From: Chelonoidis abingdonii
Lineage: Eukaryota > Chordata > Testudines > Testudinidae
Direction of reading: 5' to 3'
Length of the DNA stretch: 64,000 nucleotides
NCBI RefSeq assembly: GCF_003597395.2
Contig: NC_133774.1
Location: 45,924,346 to 45,988,345 of the forward strand
Shown here: positions 46,245 through 58,170 of the stretch, one piece after another
Layout of the letters: each line of letters opens with the position of its first letter
Numbering within the stretch: the first letter of the stretch is position 1
The notes under the pieces: generated by a model
What the model was told of the DNA's origin: nothing
Database searches by the model: none
What the model saw: the letters and a program-made list of their open reading frames with translations, nothing else
Program-made: the position numbers and the translations under genes

Positions 46245-47255
46245 ATTGTTACTTCCAGAGTCTTAGCCTGAAAAATTACTCTTGGATGTGATCTCCTCCA
46301 AAGTTGATGATTTTTTAAATATCAACCTTTACTACTTCACTGCTGATTAAGTGAATATTTCTGCTAAAATGTGCCCGTTCCATGAGCTTAATTGCCTTCT
46401 ACTTGTCCCCATATACCAAACACTTGAATGATCCTCTACCCCATTGCCAAAACCTCAAGCTTGGACCTTGTTAATGTCTATGATGCAGTTAGGAGTTGTC
46501 ACTACAAACATCCACAGCATATCAAAAACAGAGACAACATAGAATTTAGTAATATCAAACAAGAGAAGGACTACTGTACTACATTCATTTTTGTATTTAG
46601 TTTATTAAAATCCTTCCTTTTACTGTAGAATTTCCAGTCTAATATTACAGGGGCTGCAGGATTTAGGTGAAGCTTTCAACAGAATATGCAGGGCTTTAAC
46701 CAGCTCTTTTCTCTGTGCTCTTACTGTATGCAAGGATTTTTTTTTTCTTTTTTTTTATGTCTGAAGGAAATCCATTATGGTGAGGAGGTGTCTTTATCAG
46801 ATCAAACTTCTGGTCACAAAATACGTTGTTTCTGGACAATATTTCCTGTAACTTTTGCATCAGTATAAAGCATCTCTGTTACAGTGGTTAAATCCTCTGA
46901 TTTTTACAATTAAAGATACTGAGGGGGAAATGTCCACTTAGGGTTATGGAAAAATAAATGTCTACACTGCTGAGTGTAGCTTTGCCTAGTAAATCACAGG
47001 TACTCTACCTTACCACCATGACCCATCCATTAAACTGGGGAATAGGAGAGATTTAGGCATCAGAGCATGCATAAAGTGCTGATTTCTGCCTGTTTTTGGC
47101 AATTGCAGGTTGTATAATCTGATTACTGTCTTGGGGTGAGTAAGAACTAGGCAGCTGAGCATCAGTAAGAACTTGAGCTCATGTTCTCCCCTTACATGAA
47201 AACAGTAGAGACTCCATGAGATGATTTGGATATGCTGTCCCACTGGATCCGAGGA
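46245..47255. other. Unassigned intron-like sequence
   Basis: Two T-tracts lie at 46738-46758. No exon or confident repeat is seen. Confidence 0.35.
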
Positions 47256-47530
47256 GGGGTGGATAGAATTAAGCCAAGGTGATTTAAATCACCAAGTAGA
47301 AAGCCTAGATTTTTATCAACTCTTCCATTTGTATTTTCTAAAGAGAGATGTATTCTCATTAGCTGATATAACCATTAAAACATGTTGGTTTACAACTAAA
47401 TAGAGCCTTTACACTAGATTTGGTATATCTTTCACTGCTTAGGAGGGTATACTATAACTATAAACATTTCTTCAAGCAATTGCATAGCTTAATATTTTCA
47501 GAACTTGTTAATACTTTTTAATATGTTAGA
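47256..47530. mobile_element. Terminal region of a hAT transposon
   Basis: It begins ggggtggatagaattaagcc and contains a perfect 16-bp palindrome ggtgatttaaatcacc (47278-47293), then aaaacatgttggtttacaac and agcaattgcatagcttaata. I recognise these as the end region of an autonomous vertebrate hAT family. The transposase remnant at 48100-49510 lies inward. The other end may be the AT-rich block at 51475-51585 (aaaaaaaatctgtattttta), but this is weak. Confidence 0.5.
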
Positions 47531-48099
47531 TGGTGAATGATATATTATTTACTAGATAATTAACTTTTTGCTCATTATTTGTGTCAAGCTGCAAGAAGAT
47601 AGAAACTGGAATTAAACACACAACAGCATATAGAATTTGGTTTTATTAAAACACCTTACATGTTTTGAATGCATAAACTTTTCTCAAAACATGTTTCCCA
47701 TTTACAATTAAATGATTTATTAAAGGAACAGGGATTAACTGTAGTCAGTTAATTAAACTGATTATTTCAGTTCAGCTTGGGAAAATTTTCAAATATGCCT
47801 AAGTGAAAGTGACTGGAACATAAGTTTCTACTTATCTAAGTCTCTTGAAAATGAGACAACAATTTGCTAAGTTACTTTAGGCTATCCTTCAGACTTTTAA
47901 AACTAGTAAATATCATCCCCCTCCCTCCTAGATTTTATTCATAGATTGGAAGAGAAACAAGTTTTCCTTTTGTTTAAACAAAAAACCTCCCAATTGATTT
48001 CTCAACTTTGAATTAGTCCAAATGAAGAAAATCTCTTCAGTAGGCACAGAAAGAGTACTACTGCTTTCAAAAGCTGGTTTAGCACTTAAGCACCTCAAA

Positions 48100-49510
48100 T
48101 CAGAGTTGTTGAGGTAGTGACTTCCTGCAGTTCAGTGGTAAGACTTTCTTTAAAACATCAGCAAACCTGTACTGCATGAATGGTTCACTTCGAGTCCTGA
48201 AACTTATAGTTGAAGTGCTTGAGTGGCTTTTGGATGCCTGTGTAATAGCACTAGCATCTTCAGCATTTAGGTACCTATACTGGTATTTTAGGTTGAGAGT
48301 AATGGCAAGAAAATGAGGTTGAGTGAGTGCTTGATCTATACGCTTCTTTACTGCCTGCAATTTAATTTTGTTGTTGGGTATTTATTTCTTCAATGTCTCT
48401 CGAAGTTCCTTCCAAATTTCACCAGCATCAGCAATACAGCAGCAATCTTGCTACAGTTTGTCTAAGGCTATGGAAATAGATTTCAGTATATTCAGTATAT
48501 CTTCTACATTTCTCTTTAATCCAATATTGACTTCTTTGGTTGTGATAGTTCCATCTACTTTGTCACAATTTTCCTCACAAATTATCATCAGAATAGGCCA
48601 GTTCTTAATAAATAACTCAAAACAGTCAACCACTGAATTCCATTATGCATCTTGGTGGAGAATTAGTTTGAAATCTTCCTGCTCTCTTCAGTGAAGCTGA
48701 AACAAAGTGGTTGTTACAGAAGTATTGTGCAATTTAACACTTTCCTTTATTCCTGGAATTGTACCTAAACCTTTGGCTAAAATGTGCGTCAAATGAGCAC
48801 TGTGCCCATATGTTAAGTTTCAGGTTCCCTTCATTATCATCTTCTAGTTTTCTTCTCAATTTTGAGACATTTATAGCATTGTTTTGGACAAAGCGACACA
48901 CTTGACATGTTAATTTTTGTTCACAGTTGTTAGAGTTTTTTCGGCTGCCACTTTTAAGTATTCCGCATTATGAACATTTCCTGATGTATCAATTGTTTCT
49001 GTGTAAGTCCCACCTTCTGTTGTCACACAAGCACATATTACTGGATCAGTATGTACATTGCACCACACATCAAGACTCAGATTAACAAATTTTCCGTCAG
49101 TGTTTTCTGCACCTTGTTCAACTTCCTTCTCATATGCTGTATCTGGCAACCTTCCAGCAATGTCTGCTCTATCAGGCGGAATATAGCCTGTTTGTAATGA
49201 CTGAACCATGTCAATGAAATATTTGTTCTGAACAAGATGAAAGGGAGAATTTGTTGCTTAAATAAACTAAGCAATCTTTTCAGCTATTCAGTCTTGCTGG
49301 AATTTGCTGGTCGTGGTTACAAACTCATTCATGGTTTTACTGGATGATGAAGAAAGGCTTTTTTGGGGGTGGAGGGGTGTGCAGGTAATTTACTTCTGAT
49401 GTCTATTTATTTAGTGGCAGAAATGCTGATCACACCAGCAGATGACTCTAAAGTTCTAGACCTTGCAGACAATGGATGTTCATCTGAACATCCCTGAAAC
49501 AAAGATGCTA
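48100..49510 (-). pseudogene. Dead hAT-superfamily transposase
   Basis: Broken frames on the minus strand together cover most of a hAT transposase. In order: an N-terminal stretch (EFVTTTSKFQQD, near 49320, followed by stops), FIDMVQSLQTGYIPPDRADI (49212-49153), VNLSLDVWCNVH with the first catalytic Asp (about 49070), AINVSKLRRKLED (about 48870) and LITYGHSAHLTHILAKGL (about 48800), then WNSVVDCFELFIKNWPILM (48640 down) and LKRNVEDILNILKSISIALD. The second catalytic position, normally T-D-N-A, reads Q-N-N-A. At least four stops and a frameshift are present. The BED zinc finger is not seen and the sequence ends at about 48100, before the C-terminal hATC dimerisation region. The enzyme normally cuts and pastes hAT elements; this copy cannot. 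Confidence 0.75.
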
Positions 49511-50109
49511 AAAAGGTAACTCATTCACTGAGCATTGCAATCTTTTTAAATCAGTGCACTGAGTAAATGACAGATTCTTCATAGTGCAGCTGTTTATACC
49601 ACTGTTTAAATGATATAATTATTCTAAATCCAGTTTTATAGGGACAGTAAATTATAAGGACTATCTAAATCTATTTAAACCCTTATCTCTAGCAACATAC
49701 CAAACAGCTTGGGGAAAAAACCTCAAGTGTTAAAATTCATAAATCCGTAATAAAACTTCACTTTTGAACAGGAAAGCTTCATGTAGGATGTTTGACTGTA
49801 TTGAGCAATTAAAAAAATTTAATCAGTAGTAATAATAAAAATGAAATTGATAAATACTCCCTCAACAAAGTATCATACTAATTATATTTTGGGTGTGAAC
49901 ATTTTGAAATTTATAAGTATCCGCCCAAAACACAAATTTGATGATGATCTAAATTATCATTTACTAGCATTGTTAGAAAGGATAGGTAGCCTGGAAGAAT
50001 GGTGCAAAAACAAATTTACTATCCAGTTGATCCAGATTGAAGATTATGATGCAGACAAGTCTGAACAAAGTTGTTGCCTTCTGAGAAGCATTTTTCTTAA
50101 TGCTGTTTC

Positions 50110-50560
50110 ATTCTGACGTCCAGGCCTTGTATCTCTTTGTTGCACTGTATACATTTGGCACGTGTTCCTCTTGTATTGTAGATATGCCCTTCATTACTCT
50201 ATGGCACAAATTTGCGGGAGACCACTCTTTCAAACACCAGTGTCCTTTTATTTTACCCCCACCACATGTATACAGCTTTATACAGTTCGCTATCAGGCAG
50301 GTAGCCCCATGGGGAACAGCTTGCTCTTACAGCTAGCTGGGAGCAACAGGCCCTCACTTTCCTGTTCCTCCCCTCCTATTTCCTTCCTGCTAGCTTTATA
50401 GGCCTTCCCACACCAAGCTCACAGGTATCTGTCCTTTAGGGCTTTAATCAGCCACCGCCTGTCAGCTCCAATCTCTTCCCCTCACTGGGAGCTGAGCTAG
50501 CAGGCTCTGAGCTAGCGGGCTAAGTCAGTGCCTTTTGGCCAGCACCCTGTTGCATGTACT
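50110..50560 (-). repeat. Possible antisense LTR
   Basis: Blocks such as gtccttttattttaccccca, gggaacagcttgctcttaca and agctagcgggctaagtcagt resemble a turtle LTR in reverse. It lies between the hAT transposase remnant and a possible far end of that element, so it may be a later insertion. No TG/CA ends or duplication were verified, and no retroviral gene sequence is present. Confidence 0.35.
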
Positions 50561-53500
50561 CAGGGATACAGGAATTTCATGACCGTATTCCCAAATATGG
50601 TCTTTCTATGACCTGCAGTCATGGCAATATTTTTTCCTCTAAATCTCAGGTGTTGAAATCAGCTCTAGAGGCTATACTCTGTCCCTTCTTTCCACAGTGA
50701 CCTGCTTTGGCACTAGTGTTGCTCCTTTCTGGTTACACAATGTGCTCCTTCTCCCTTGTTACATAACTCCACTGCTCCCAGAAAAACAAAGAACTAACAA
50801 TCCAAGACTTCTGTCTTGTAACCCACATGCCTTTTACACTGCAGTATTTTATTTGTTTATGGACAGGGAGACAGTTGAGAAATTATTGGATTTGTGTGCA
50901 CAAGCAAGGAGACAGAGCAAGACCATTTACCTGAAGTGTCCAGAACCAGGAAGAAGCAAAGTCTGGTAGTTAGTTACTGAGCAGATCAGTGTTTTTCCCT
51001 GAGCTGGAGAATAAGTTTCCATCGTGAATGGAGTCATAAATATTCAGAGTCCTTTTTAGAACTGAGCCAATTAGAGCTCAGAAAGGGAGAAGTTATAAAA
51101 TAGGAGTGTGAAATCACCCAGGTGAGCTCAGTGGATGACCCTGAGGGGATCACATGAGTTAGAGGCTGAGTTCCAATGCTTGTCATAACTTTGCCAATCT
51201 CTTGCACCCAGTAGCACAGCCCTGAGATCCCACACAGGATCAAGCCCTTAATACAGCACTTAACATCTTGTGCCATATTTATAAAGCTTGACCTCAAAAG
51301 TTAGATGTTTTCCCCCAGATTCTTTCTTTATATAGAAAAGCAGCCTTTAATTCAGTTTTTGATAGAGACTCAGATGGATACCATATATTTTTTTTGTTTG
51401 TTTAAATGTCTTGAGAGAGTATAATAAGTTTAGGCCTTAGCATATTTTGTATTAAATTCAGATTTCATTTTAAACAGGTTTATTTTTAAAAAGAAAAACT
51501 TGTTATGATTTAAATAAAATAAAATAAACTGTTTTTTTTAATTTAAAAATGTTCTTTTTGTTTAAAAAAAATCTGTATTTTTATCTCTCTTGATAGGAGG
51601 GAGCTTTGAATGTTGACTGTAAATGAGGTCTTCCAACCATATGAGTGCTCTGAAAACTGTGAGGAAATATTTATCTCTGTAGTTCTTGGGGCATCTCTGC
51701 TTGGCTCATTCTGGAACTCTAGCTGTGCACTCAACTTCTCTTCCTCCTAAGAAAGGGGAAACTAATGTTACTCCTTGTAGTTCTGTGCAGCTATCATTTG
51801 GAATATTTGCTGGCTTGCCATGGGAGTGCTGTGTAGGAAGAGGGAAGTACTGTATAGGCCCCACTTCATCTCATCTGCAAACGTCTCCATTGTATCTTAA
51901 CCGAAGTGTTGCAACAATTAATATAATAAATTACTTTAGGAAATATTTATTGGATTTTTTAAATCTTTCCAGTGTTGTAAATGCATAGAATATATTAACT
52001 GATTTGTTGGATTATTTTTGTTTGTTTTTAGGGATTAATTTTTTTGGTTAGTATATAAGAAAAGTAGCTTTTTTTTGTTGTTGTTGTTTAAACTTGATTG
52101 GCTGGTCTTGCAGCATAAAAAAATTCTTCTTTCCCTTTTTAAAATTTGTTAGGGCTTTTGGTGAGAATAAAGGGTATCGAGGCTATGATTGGGATGGGGT
52201 TTTGCTGCTGTTTGGTGACCAGAATATTTGCTTTTTACTTGATTAGACTGCTGGATGATATTTATACTGATTGTAAATTTAATTGCTTAATATCACTTTA
52301 AGATCATAGCCATTTTTATATTTTAATCAAAAGAATAAATTAAGAGGCAATTCAGAAGTAATAGTATGCAAATAAATGGAAGATCTCCAGATCCATAAGC
52401 ACTTACAAATCTTTAGAAAAGTAGTAGTTAAGATGTTCTTTATACATTTATTTAATGGTAATTCATGAAGGTATTCCAAAAAGGAGCTGCATGAAGCCTA
52501 ATGCTTGTCTTTGTTCATACCCTTCTCCTTGTTGTTGACATCTTACTCCCAGAGGTCTCATTTGATACATGACACAAGGAAGATGAATGTTTATGATGGT
52601 TGGCTGGAAAGACAGAGTAAGGGAAACTGTTCAGTGAGATGGGCCGTCAAAGCAGCAGTCAATGAAACTGCCATATTCAGCATAATGTTGATCTTGCCTT
52701 TCTTTAATAGCACTCTGGGAGAAATGATTACACAGAGCTGAAATGGCACAGGATATTTTGGGGCAATAGAGGGGATGAAATTTTTTTTAGTTTGTTGGAC
52801 CATTCAAAAAACTAGAATTTCTGTTTTTATTATGGGGGAGCAGCAGCCACTCTGATATTTAGATTGTCGGACACCTTCTATTGTGTATGTGATTAAACCG
52901 CTCTCCCCTCCATTATTGTATCTAAGTAAAAGATAGGGTTTTACAGAATGCAAAAGACAAACAGCATTATGTACATGTCCCACAAGAATGTCATCACATA
53001 TGGAAATATTGGTAAAGGGTTTTGTCTCCATGACGTTGTTGCAAAATTCTCTGTTTTCAGGAGCTTGTGCTCATATTGTATTTAGAATGCATCTTACTTA
53101 AAAAAAAAAACAAAAAAAAACAGCAGTTTGCATTTTAACAGGTAAATATCTCTCTAAACGCTGAGCCTCTCTGTGGGGCCAGGAATTTGGGGGCAGATGG
53201 CCCCAGCAGCCTTACTACACTACTTAGACCTCAACAGCGGCATCTGCAAGTTGCACCTACACAGTCTCATGAGTCTGAGTTGTTGTATGGAGTAAGGAGA
53301 CTGACTGGTTGAGGCTCACTACAGTGGGAGGACAAGTCTTTTGGGAGGAAATGGTTATGTTACCAGAACTTTGATAGAGAATGAAATTCTTGATTAGATA
53401 CAATTCATAAATTCAACTTGCTTCTTATAGATGCTCTTAACTTTTACTACTGAAGATTGTAGAAGATTATGATTATTAATCAGGGCCAGATTTAAGAAGG

Positions 53501-53809
53501 ACTCCATCCCACTCTTTCACTGCAGAAGCCTGTGCATATTTTGGAAATCAGATAATTTTCTATCCTTGCACAGGGTTTCAGAAGACAGTCTGGAGTTATA
53601 TGAAATCTGACACCACAGAGTGATGTTCATCCTTGATCTAACTTCACTAAAGTTACACTGGGGTGAATTTGGTCCATTGCTTATTTGTGTGGGGATGTGA
53701 AAGAAAAGTTGTCCTTCCATTCATAGCAATAAAAGTATCTGAATAAAAGTAGCACAGTGTTTATAGATAGTTTGAGGGGGGGGAAAGTAGAAACGTAGTC
53801 ATTTAAACA
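50561..53809. other. Unassigned intron-like sequence
   Basis: AT-rich with T-tracts (51531-51540, 52070-52091) and an A-tract (53099-53122). Frames at 50697-50969, 51034-51297, 52505-52741 and 52804-53031 have no recognised domain. The 51475-51585 block is discussed with the hAT end at 47256. Confidence 0.35.
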
Positions 53810-54399
53810 CAGGGCCGGTGCAAGGAAGTTTCACGCCCTAGGCAAAACTTCCATTTTGCACCCCCCACCCAGCCAACCCCATCCCCTCACGGCAGCTAAC
53901 TCAGCCTCTCACCTGGGGAGCCCCCTCTGCAGCAGCTGCCTCCCCCACCGTGACAGCTAACCCCTCTTCCCCCCACAGCAACTCACCCCGCCCAGGGAGA
54001 CTCCCCCTGCCCCCCCATGGCAGCTAACCATGCCTGGGGAGACTTCCCCCCGCGGAAGCTAACCCTGCCTAGGTAGCCTGCCCCAGCTCACCTCAGCTCT
54101 GCCGCCTCCACTGAGCACACCAGCGCTGCTCTAATTCTCCTCCCCGCCCAGGCTTGTGGCGCTGATTGGAGGAGACTTAGAGCTGGGCTGTGTGCTCAGC
54201 AGAGGAGGCAGAGTGGAGGTAAGCTGGGGCGGGGAGCTCTTCCCCTGTGCGCGCCCCCCTCCCCCGTTACTGCGGGCAGCCCTCCCTGCGGCCCCCCCAC
54301 CCAGCTCACCTCTACTCCACCTCCTCGCTTGAGGGACTTTTAAGCGCCTCCAACCACTAGGCACCCGCCTAGTTTGCCTAAATGGTTGCACCGGCCCTG
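53810..54399. mobile_element. GC-rich hAT-type element with 8-bp target duplication
   Basis: Left end cagggccggtgcaagg and right end ggttgcaccggccctg share an inverted repeat of at least 13 bases. Flanking octamers tttaaaca (53802-53809) and tttaagca (54400-54407) differ at one base. The interior is far richer in C than its surroundings, with repeated ggcagctaac units (53892, 54019) and a subterminal pair cctaggcaaa/tttgcctaaa. An apparent minus-strand frame at 54131-54391 is compositional. Confidence 0.85.
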
Positions 54400-54407
54400 T
54401 TTAAGCA

Positions 54408-55332
54408 GGCTAATACACTGTAGCGAAATAGGTCTAACAATGTTGTCACAAACAGTAGAATGTACACTGATCCACTGAAATACCTCTTCAAGATTCACTT
54501 ACTCCACAGATGTTAACCTACATCAATCAGTGCCCTCTCTGCTCACGTTTTGTATGTGAAGAGGGGATGAGAATGAATATAAACTAATGACCTGTGGCTT
54601 CCAGGAGCAGCTTGTGTTCTGTTTCTGTTTTTATACTGTTAGCTATTCAGGGCAGGGTCTATTTTTATTTATCTTGCACAGTTCCAAATAGAATAACAGC
54701 ATTTAAATAATTATCTAATGAATGCTAAGACCGCCACTAGGGAAAGGAAGGTGGGTGTTGCCTTGCCTGCTGCATGGAAAAAGAGGCTTCCAGTGCCCAG
54801 GCTTGCATCTTTATAGCCTTCAGACCTCAGTTCCTTGGGGGTGAGTCAGCGCTGGAAAGCTGACCACCATTCATCTTTTGCAGCTGTTTCTGACTTCGTT
54901 CCCACCCCTAGCCATAAAGCACAGCTGCCTTCTCTCAGCAAGTCTGGACAATGTTCCACCTGCTTTAGGGGCGTTGTGGTCAACTCTAGTATACAAAATG
55001 GTTGCCAAGTAAATGGGAGCTGTAACAGGAGAGGTTTGGAGAGAGTGTGTGCTTCCTTCTGTTTTGGGATGGCTCCACACTAAGTAGTAGATATGGAGGA
55101 CAAGGGAACAATTGCTGTGACCTGCCTTGGATATATTGTTGTGTCCGTTCTGCTAGAAGACGGACAAGACTTTTGGTACATGAAGTACAAGTGGGTGGCC
55201 ATACTCCTATACAAGATGCATTGTCTGGAAGTGCAAGTTTCACCACTGCAGCATCTGAGAAAACAAAAGACTTCTTGGACAACTAGATTCAGAAATTGTT
55301 TCCACAACAGTCTATATAAGGGGAAGGACTGG
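54408..55332. other. Unassigned sequence
   Basis: No gene is recognised. Overlapping frames on both strands at 54835-55376 have no domain. Confidence 0.35.
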
Positions 55333-55340
55333 CTATAAAG

Positions 55341-55676
55341 CAGTGGTCCCCTACCTTTTTGTGGCCAGTAGCACATTCATGTTTTCAGAAGAGTGTGGCG
55401 GGCACCAACAATTTTTCAAGGCTTATTTTGTATTTGTACATTAAATAATACGAAAAGCATTGTATTTAATATTACATAATATATGAATCCAGAGAGAAGC
55501 TGCGAGGACAGAGAACACCGGCACCCACAGCCCTGGAGTTTTCTGTCCACGGCAGGCGCAGGCCCGTGGCTTCTCTTCCTTGCTGGGCACTAGGCAGGCG
55601 CACATAAATGACCCGGCAGGCGCCATGGTGCCCGGAGGCGCCATGGTGCCCACGGGCACCGCGTTGGGGACCACTG
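55341..55676. mobile_element. hAT-type MITE with perfect 8-bp target duplication
   Basis: Left end cagtggtccccta, right end ttggggaccactg, inverted over at least 11 bases. The flanks ctataaag (55333-55340) and ctataaag (55677-55684) are identical. The right half is CpG-rich (ggcgccatggtgcc repeated at 55620 and 55637), and opens short chance frames. Confidence 0.9.
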
Positions 55677-55684
55677 CTATAAAG

Positions 55685-57639
55685 GAACTGAAGAGAATAG
55701 AAACCAAAGACTCAGATTGGCAACTTTTGACCAAGAGGGGAAGTAGAACTATGAGGCTTTCAATCTGATTAGAAGTATTGAATCACTATCAAATACTCAG
55801 TGATTAATTGCTAAAGAGCCTGTCTCTGGAGGAACAGAAAGTTACAGGGGTTGTACCTGGTAAATAACCTTGTGGTATAAAGCAAGCAGCTAGCAGGAGG
55901 TTCCTCATCCATCCGAAGAAGGGAAGCAGTATTATTGGTGACTCTGTTTTAAGCAAAGTGAACAGAGAATTCAAGGAAGGGACGCAAGGACAATAAAACA
56001 GCAAAAATACAAGATCTAACTGCAAGATTAGATGGGATTATGCAGTTGTCTGGTAAATTGACACTGATCATACACATTGAAACCAATGGTATGGCATCAC
56101 ATGGAACTATATGGATTATGAGTTCAGAGAAGTAGAAAATACCGTATGTGGGTTACGTGAATGGTGTGAAGCCAAAGGTTTTAGTTACATGGAACATTAG
56201 GCCACAATCCACCAAGAGAGGGGGAGCTGTATGAATGGGATGGTCTGCAGCTCATAGGTGGGTCTTCTCTGGAGCTTGGCAGAAGCAGCATGGAGGTCCT
56301 TCAAATTAACAATGCAAAGGAAGGGTGTTAAGGAGACTAGTTCAGTAAAAAATTACTCAGCATGCCACAAAGAACATGAAGAGAAGAGTTTTCAGTTGCT
56401 TATAAACAAATGCTATGAGTCTAGGTAACAGGCAAGTGGAATTGGAAATTCTCATTAAGAAACTTGATATAGTTGGCACTATTGAAACTACAGCCACTGG
56501 TTACAACTCCAACAATATTCCTCCTCTCTGGAAAGACATTCTGCAAGAGAGGAGCAAGCCAGTACTTCTCCACTCTGGGCTATTTAGTGTCGTGCACCCT
56601 CTGCAAAGATTGGTAGGAAAGGAACAGCTCAATCTCTCACTGAAATAGCACCTGCTCTTTTCCCCTGCATCTCTATCAATCCAAATAGTTCAGCATCCAC
56701 AAGGAGACTTCTGAGACTTTGTCATTACAGTTTCCCTCCCTCCAGTCCTGTATTTCTAATGTGCTTCTGACGTTGATTCAGCTGATAATTTTAAGCTCAA
56801 CATGATCAAAGCCAAGCTTTTAATTGTCTTCACTGTAAATAAAACGATGGATTCCCCTCACCCCCATGCCATAATCTGTGTGTCCTTTTTACTCTGCCTT
56901 CCTAGTGCACGCATCCAGGCACTGTCTGAGGCTTGCCACTTCTGCTGCCATAATGCCAAGATTTAATCCTTTCTGCTCAGACTGCCAAGACTTTATAGTA
57001 GACTCAACATGAGATGAGAATCGACAAATCTCTCGCTGGCTGGCTTTAATGCTAGCCATATTGCCCCTTCCAGTCCGTTCAAAATGTTGTTCATGGGGTC
57101 ATCTTCCTGGCTCGTATCTGACTAAGCTGATAAAGGGTCATTAAAAATATTTTAAAATGATGACAAATAGAAGGACAATGTCTTTGTTGTTGTGGCTTCT
57201 GGGATTTTTGGATCCCCTTAGATTCCTAGTGCTACCTACTGTTTTATCCATAGGGTTTGATCGTGCAAGTGGTTTAGCATTGACTTCAGTATGAATTGAT
57301 GGCTCCCTCATAGGTTTTGTCCCTGTAGCAAATAAAAATAACCATTCTAACATTTTAAAGTTTTATATTGCATACTGAATTTTCATTCATTTTGTTAACT
57401 AGGCCAGACAAGTATTGTAGTGGTTGTATTGCTGTGTTAAATGGACTTTAATTCTGTTCTACACTGGTTTTTATATAGCGCTCATTGTCATATCTAAACA
57501 CCTTCCTGTAGTGCATGAAGCAGCACAACTGCATATTGTCGTGTGTGTGTTCTCTCATCCACTCCCCAGAGGGAGAAAAATGTGTAGTGGAGTGTCTTAT
57601 TTTAGTAGTGGCTCTTTTTAATATAAATACAGTTGTTGC
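55685..57639. other. Unassigned intron-like sequence
   Basis: No exon or confident repeat. The frame at 56415-56648 resembles retroelement-derived sequence only vaguely and is not called. Confidence 0.3.
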
Positions 57640-58170
57640 TATATGTTCATTAGAGAAGATAAGGTCAAAGAAGTGCGTCTTCTACTTGGAGCAGAAAGTG
57701 TTGAGGTTTCTGATGTTCCTTAGTTCCTGTGGAAGTTCATTCTGCAGTTGTGGACTTCCTCGGATAAAGGTCCGTCTCGTGCACAGATGAGCTTTACTTT
57801 TTTTTAAGAGTTTCATTGTGCTGGAGGAGCGTAGCTGTCGACCATGGTCTGCATTCCAGAGCTTTAGACGATCTTCTATATATCCTGAGCCCAAGCAATG
57901 GAATGCTTTTCAGGTAAGACCTTGAACTTCTCTTGGAAGCCAGTAACGGAGGACAGGTTTGATATGTTTGTGGTAGCCTCCTTTGCTGAGAAGATGTGCT
58001 GCAGAGTTCTGAACTAATTAGTTTCCTAAACGCTGAAGCTTTATGCTGAGGCATATTACATTTCTGTAATCCAGATGAAAGGTGATTGAAGTGTGAATAA
58101 CTGAGACTAGGTCTTTGCCCACTGGAATGGGACAGTGTTCTAGCCAAGCAAGGATGGTAGAATACTTGTG
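57640..58170. repeat. Ancient LINE 3'UTR-like relic (CR1/L3 type?)
   Basis: Blocks such as cattccagagctttagacga, aatggaatgcttttcaggta, gcagagttctgaactaatta and atattacatttctgtaatcc follow the layout of an old amniote repeat best known as an L3-like LINE 3' region. Frames on the minus strand (57682-58147) are a by-product. Confidence 0.4.

Noticed and set aside
48910..49209. Domesticated transposase gene
   Set aside because: Multiple stops, a frameshift, loss of a catalytic Asp and no promoter or splice structure point to a dead transposon.
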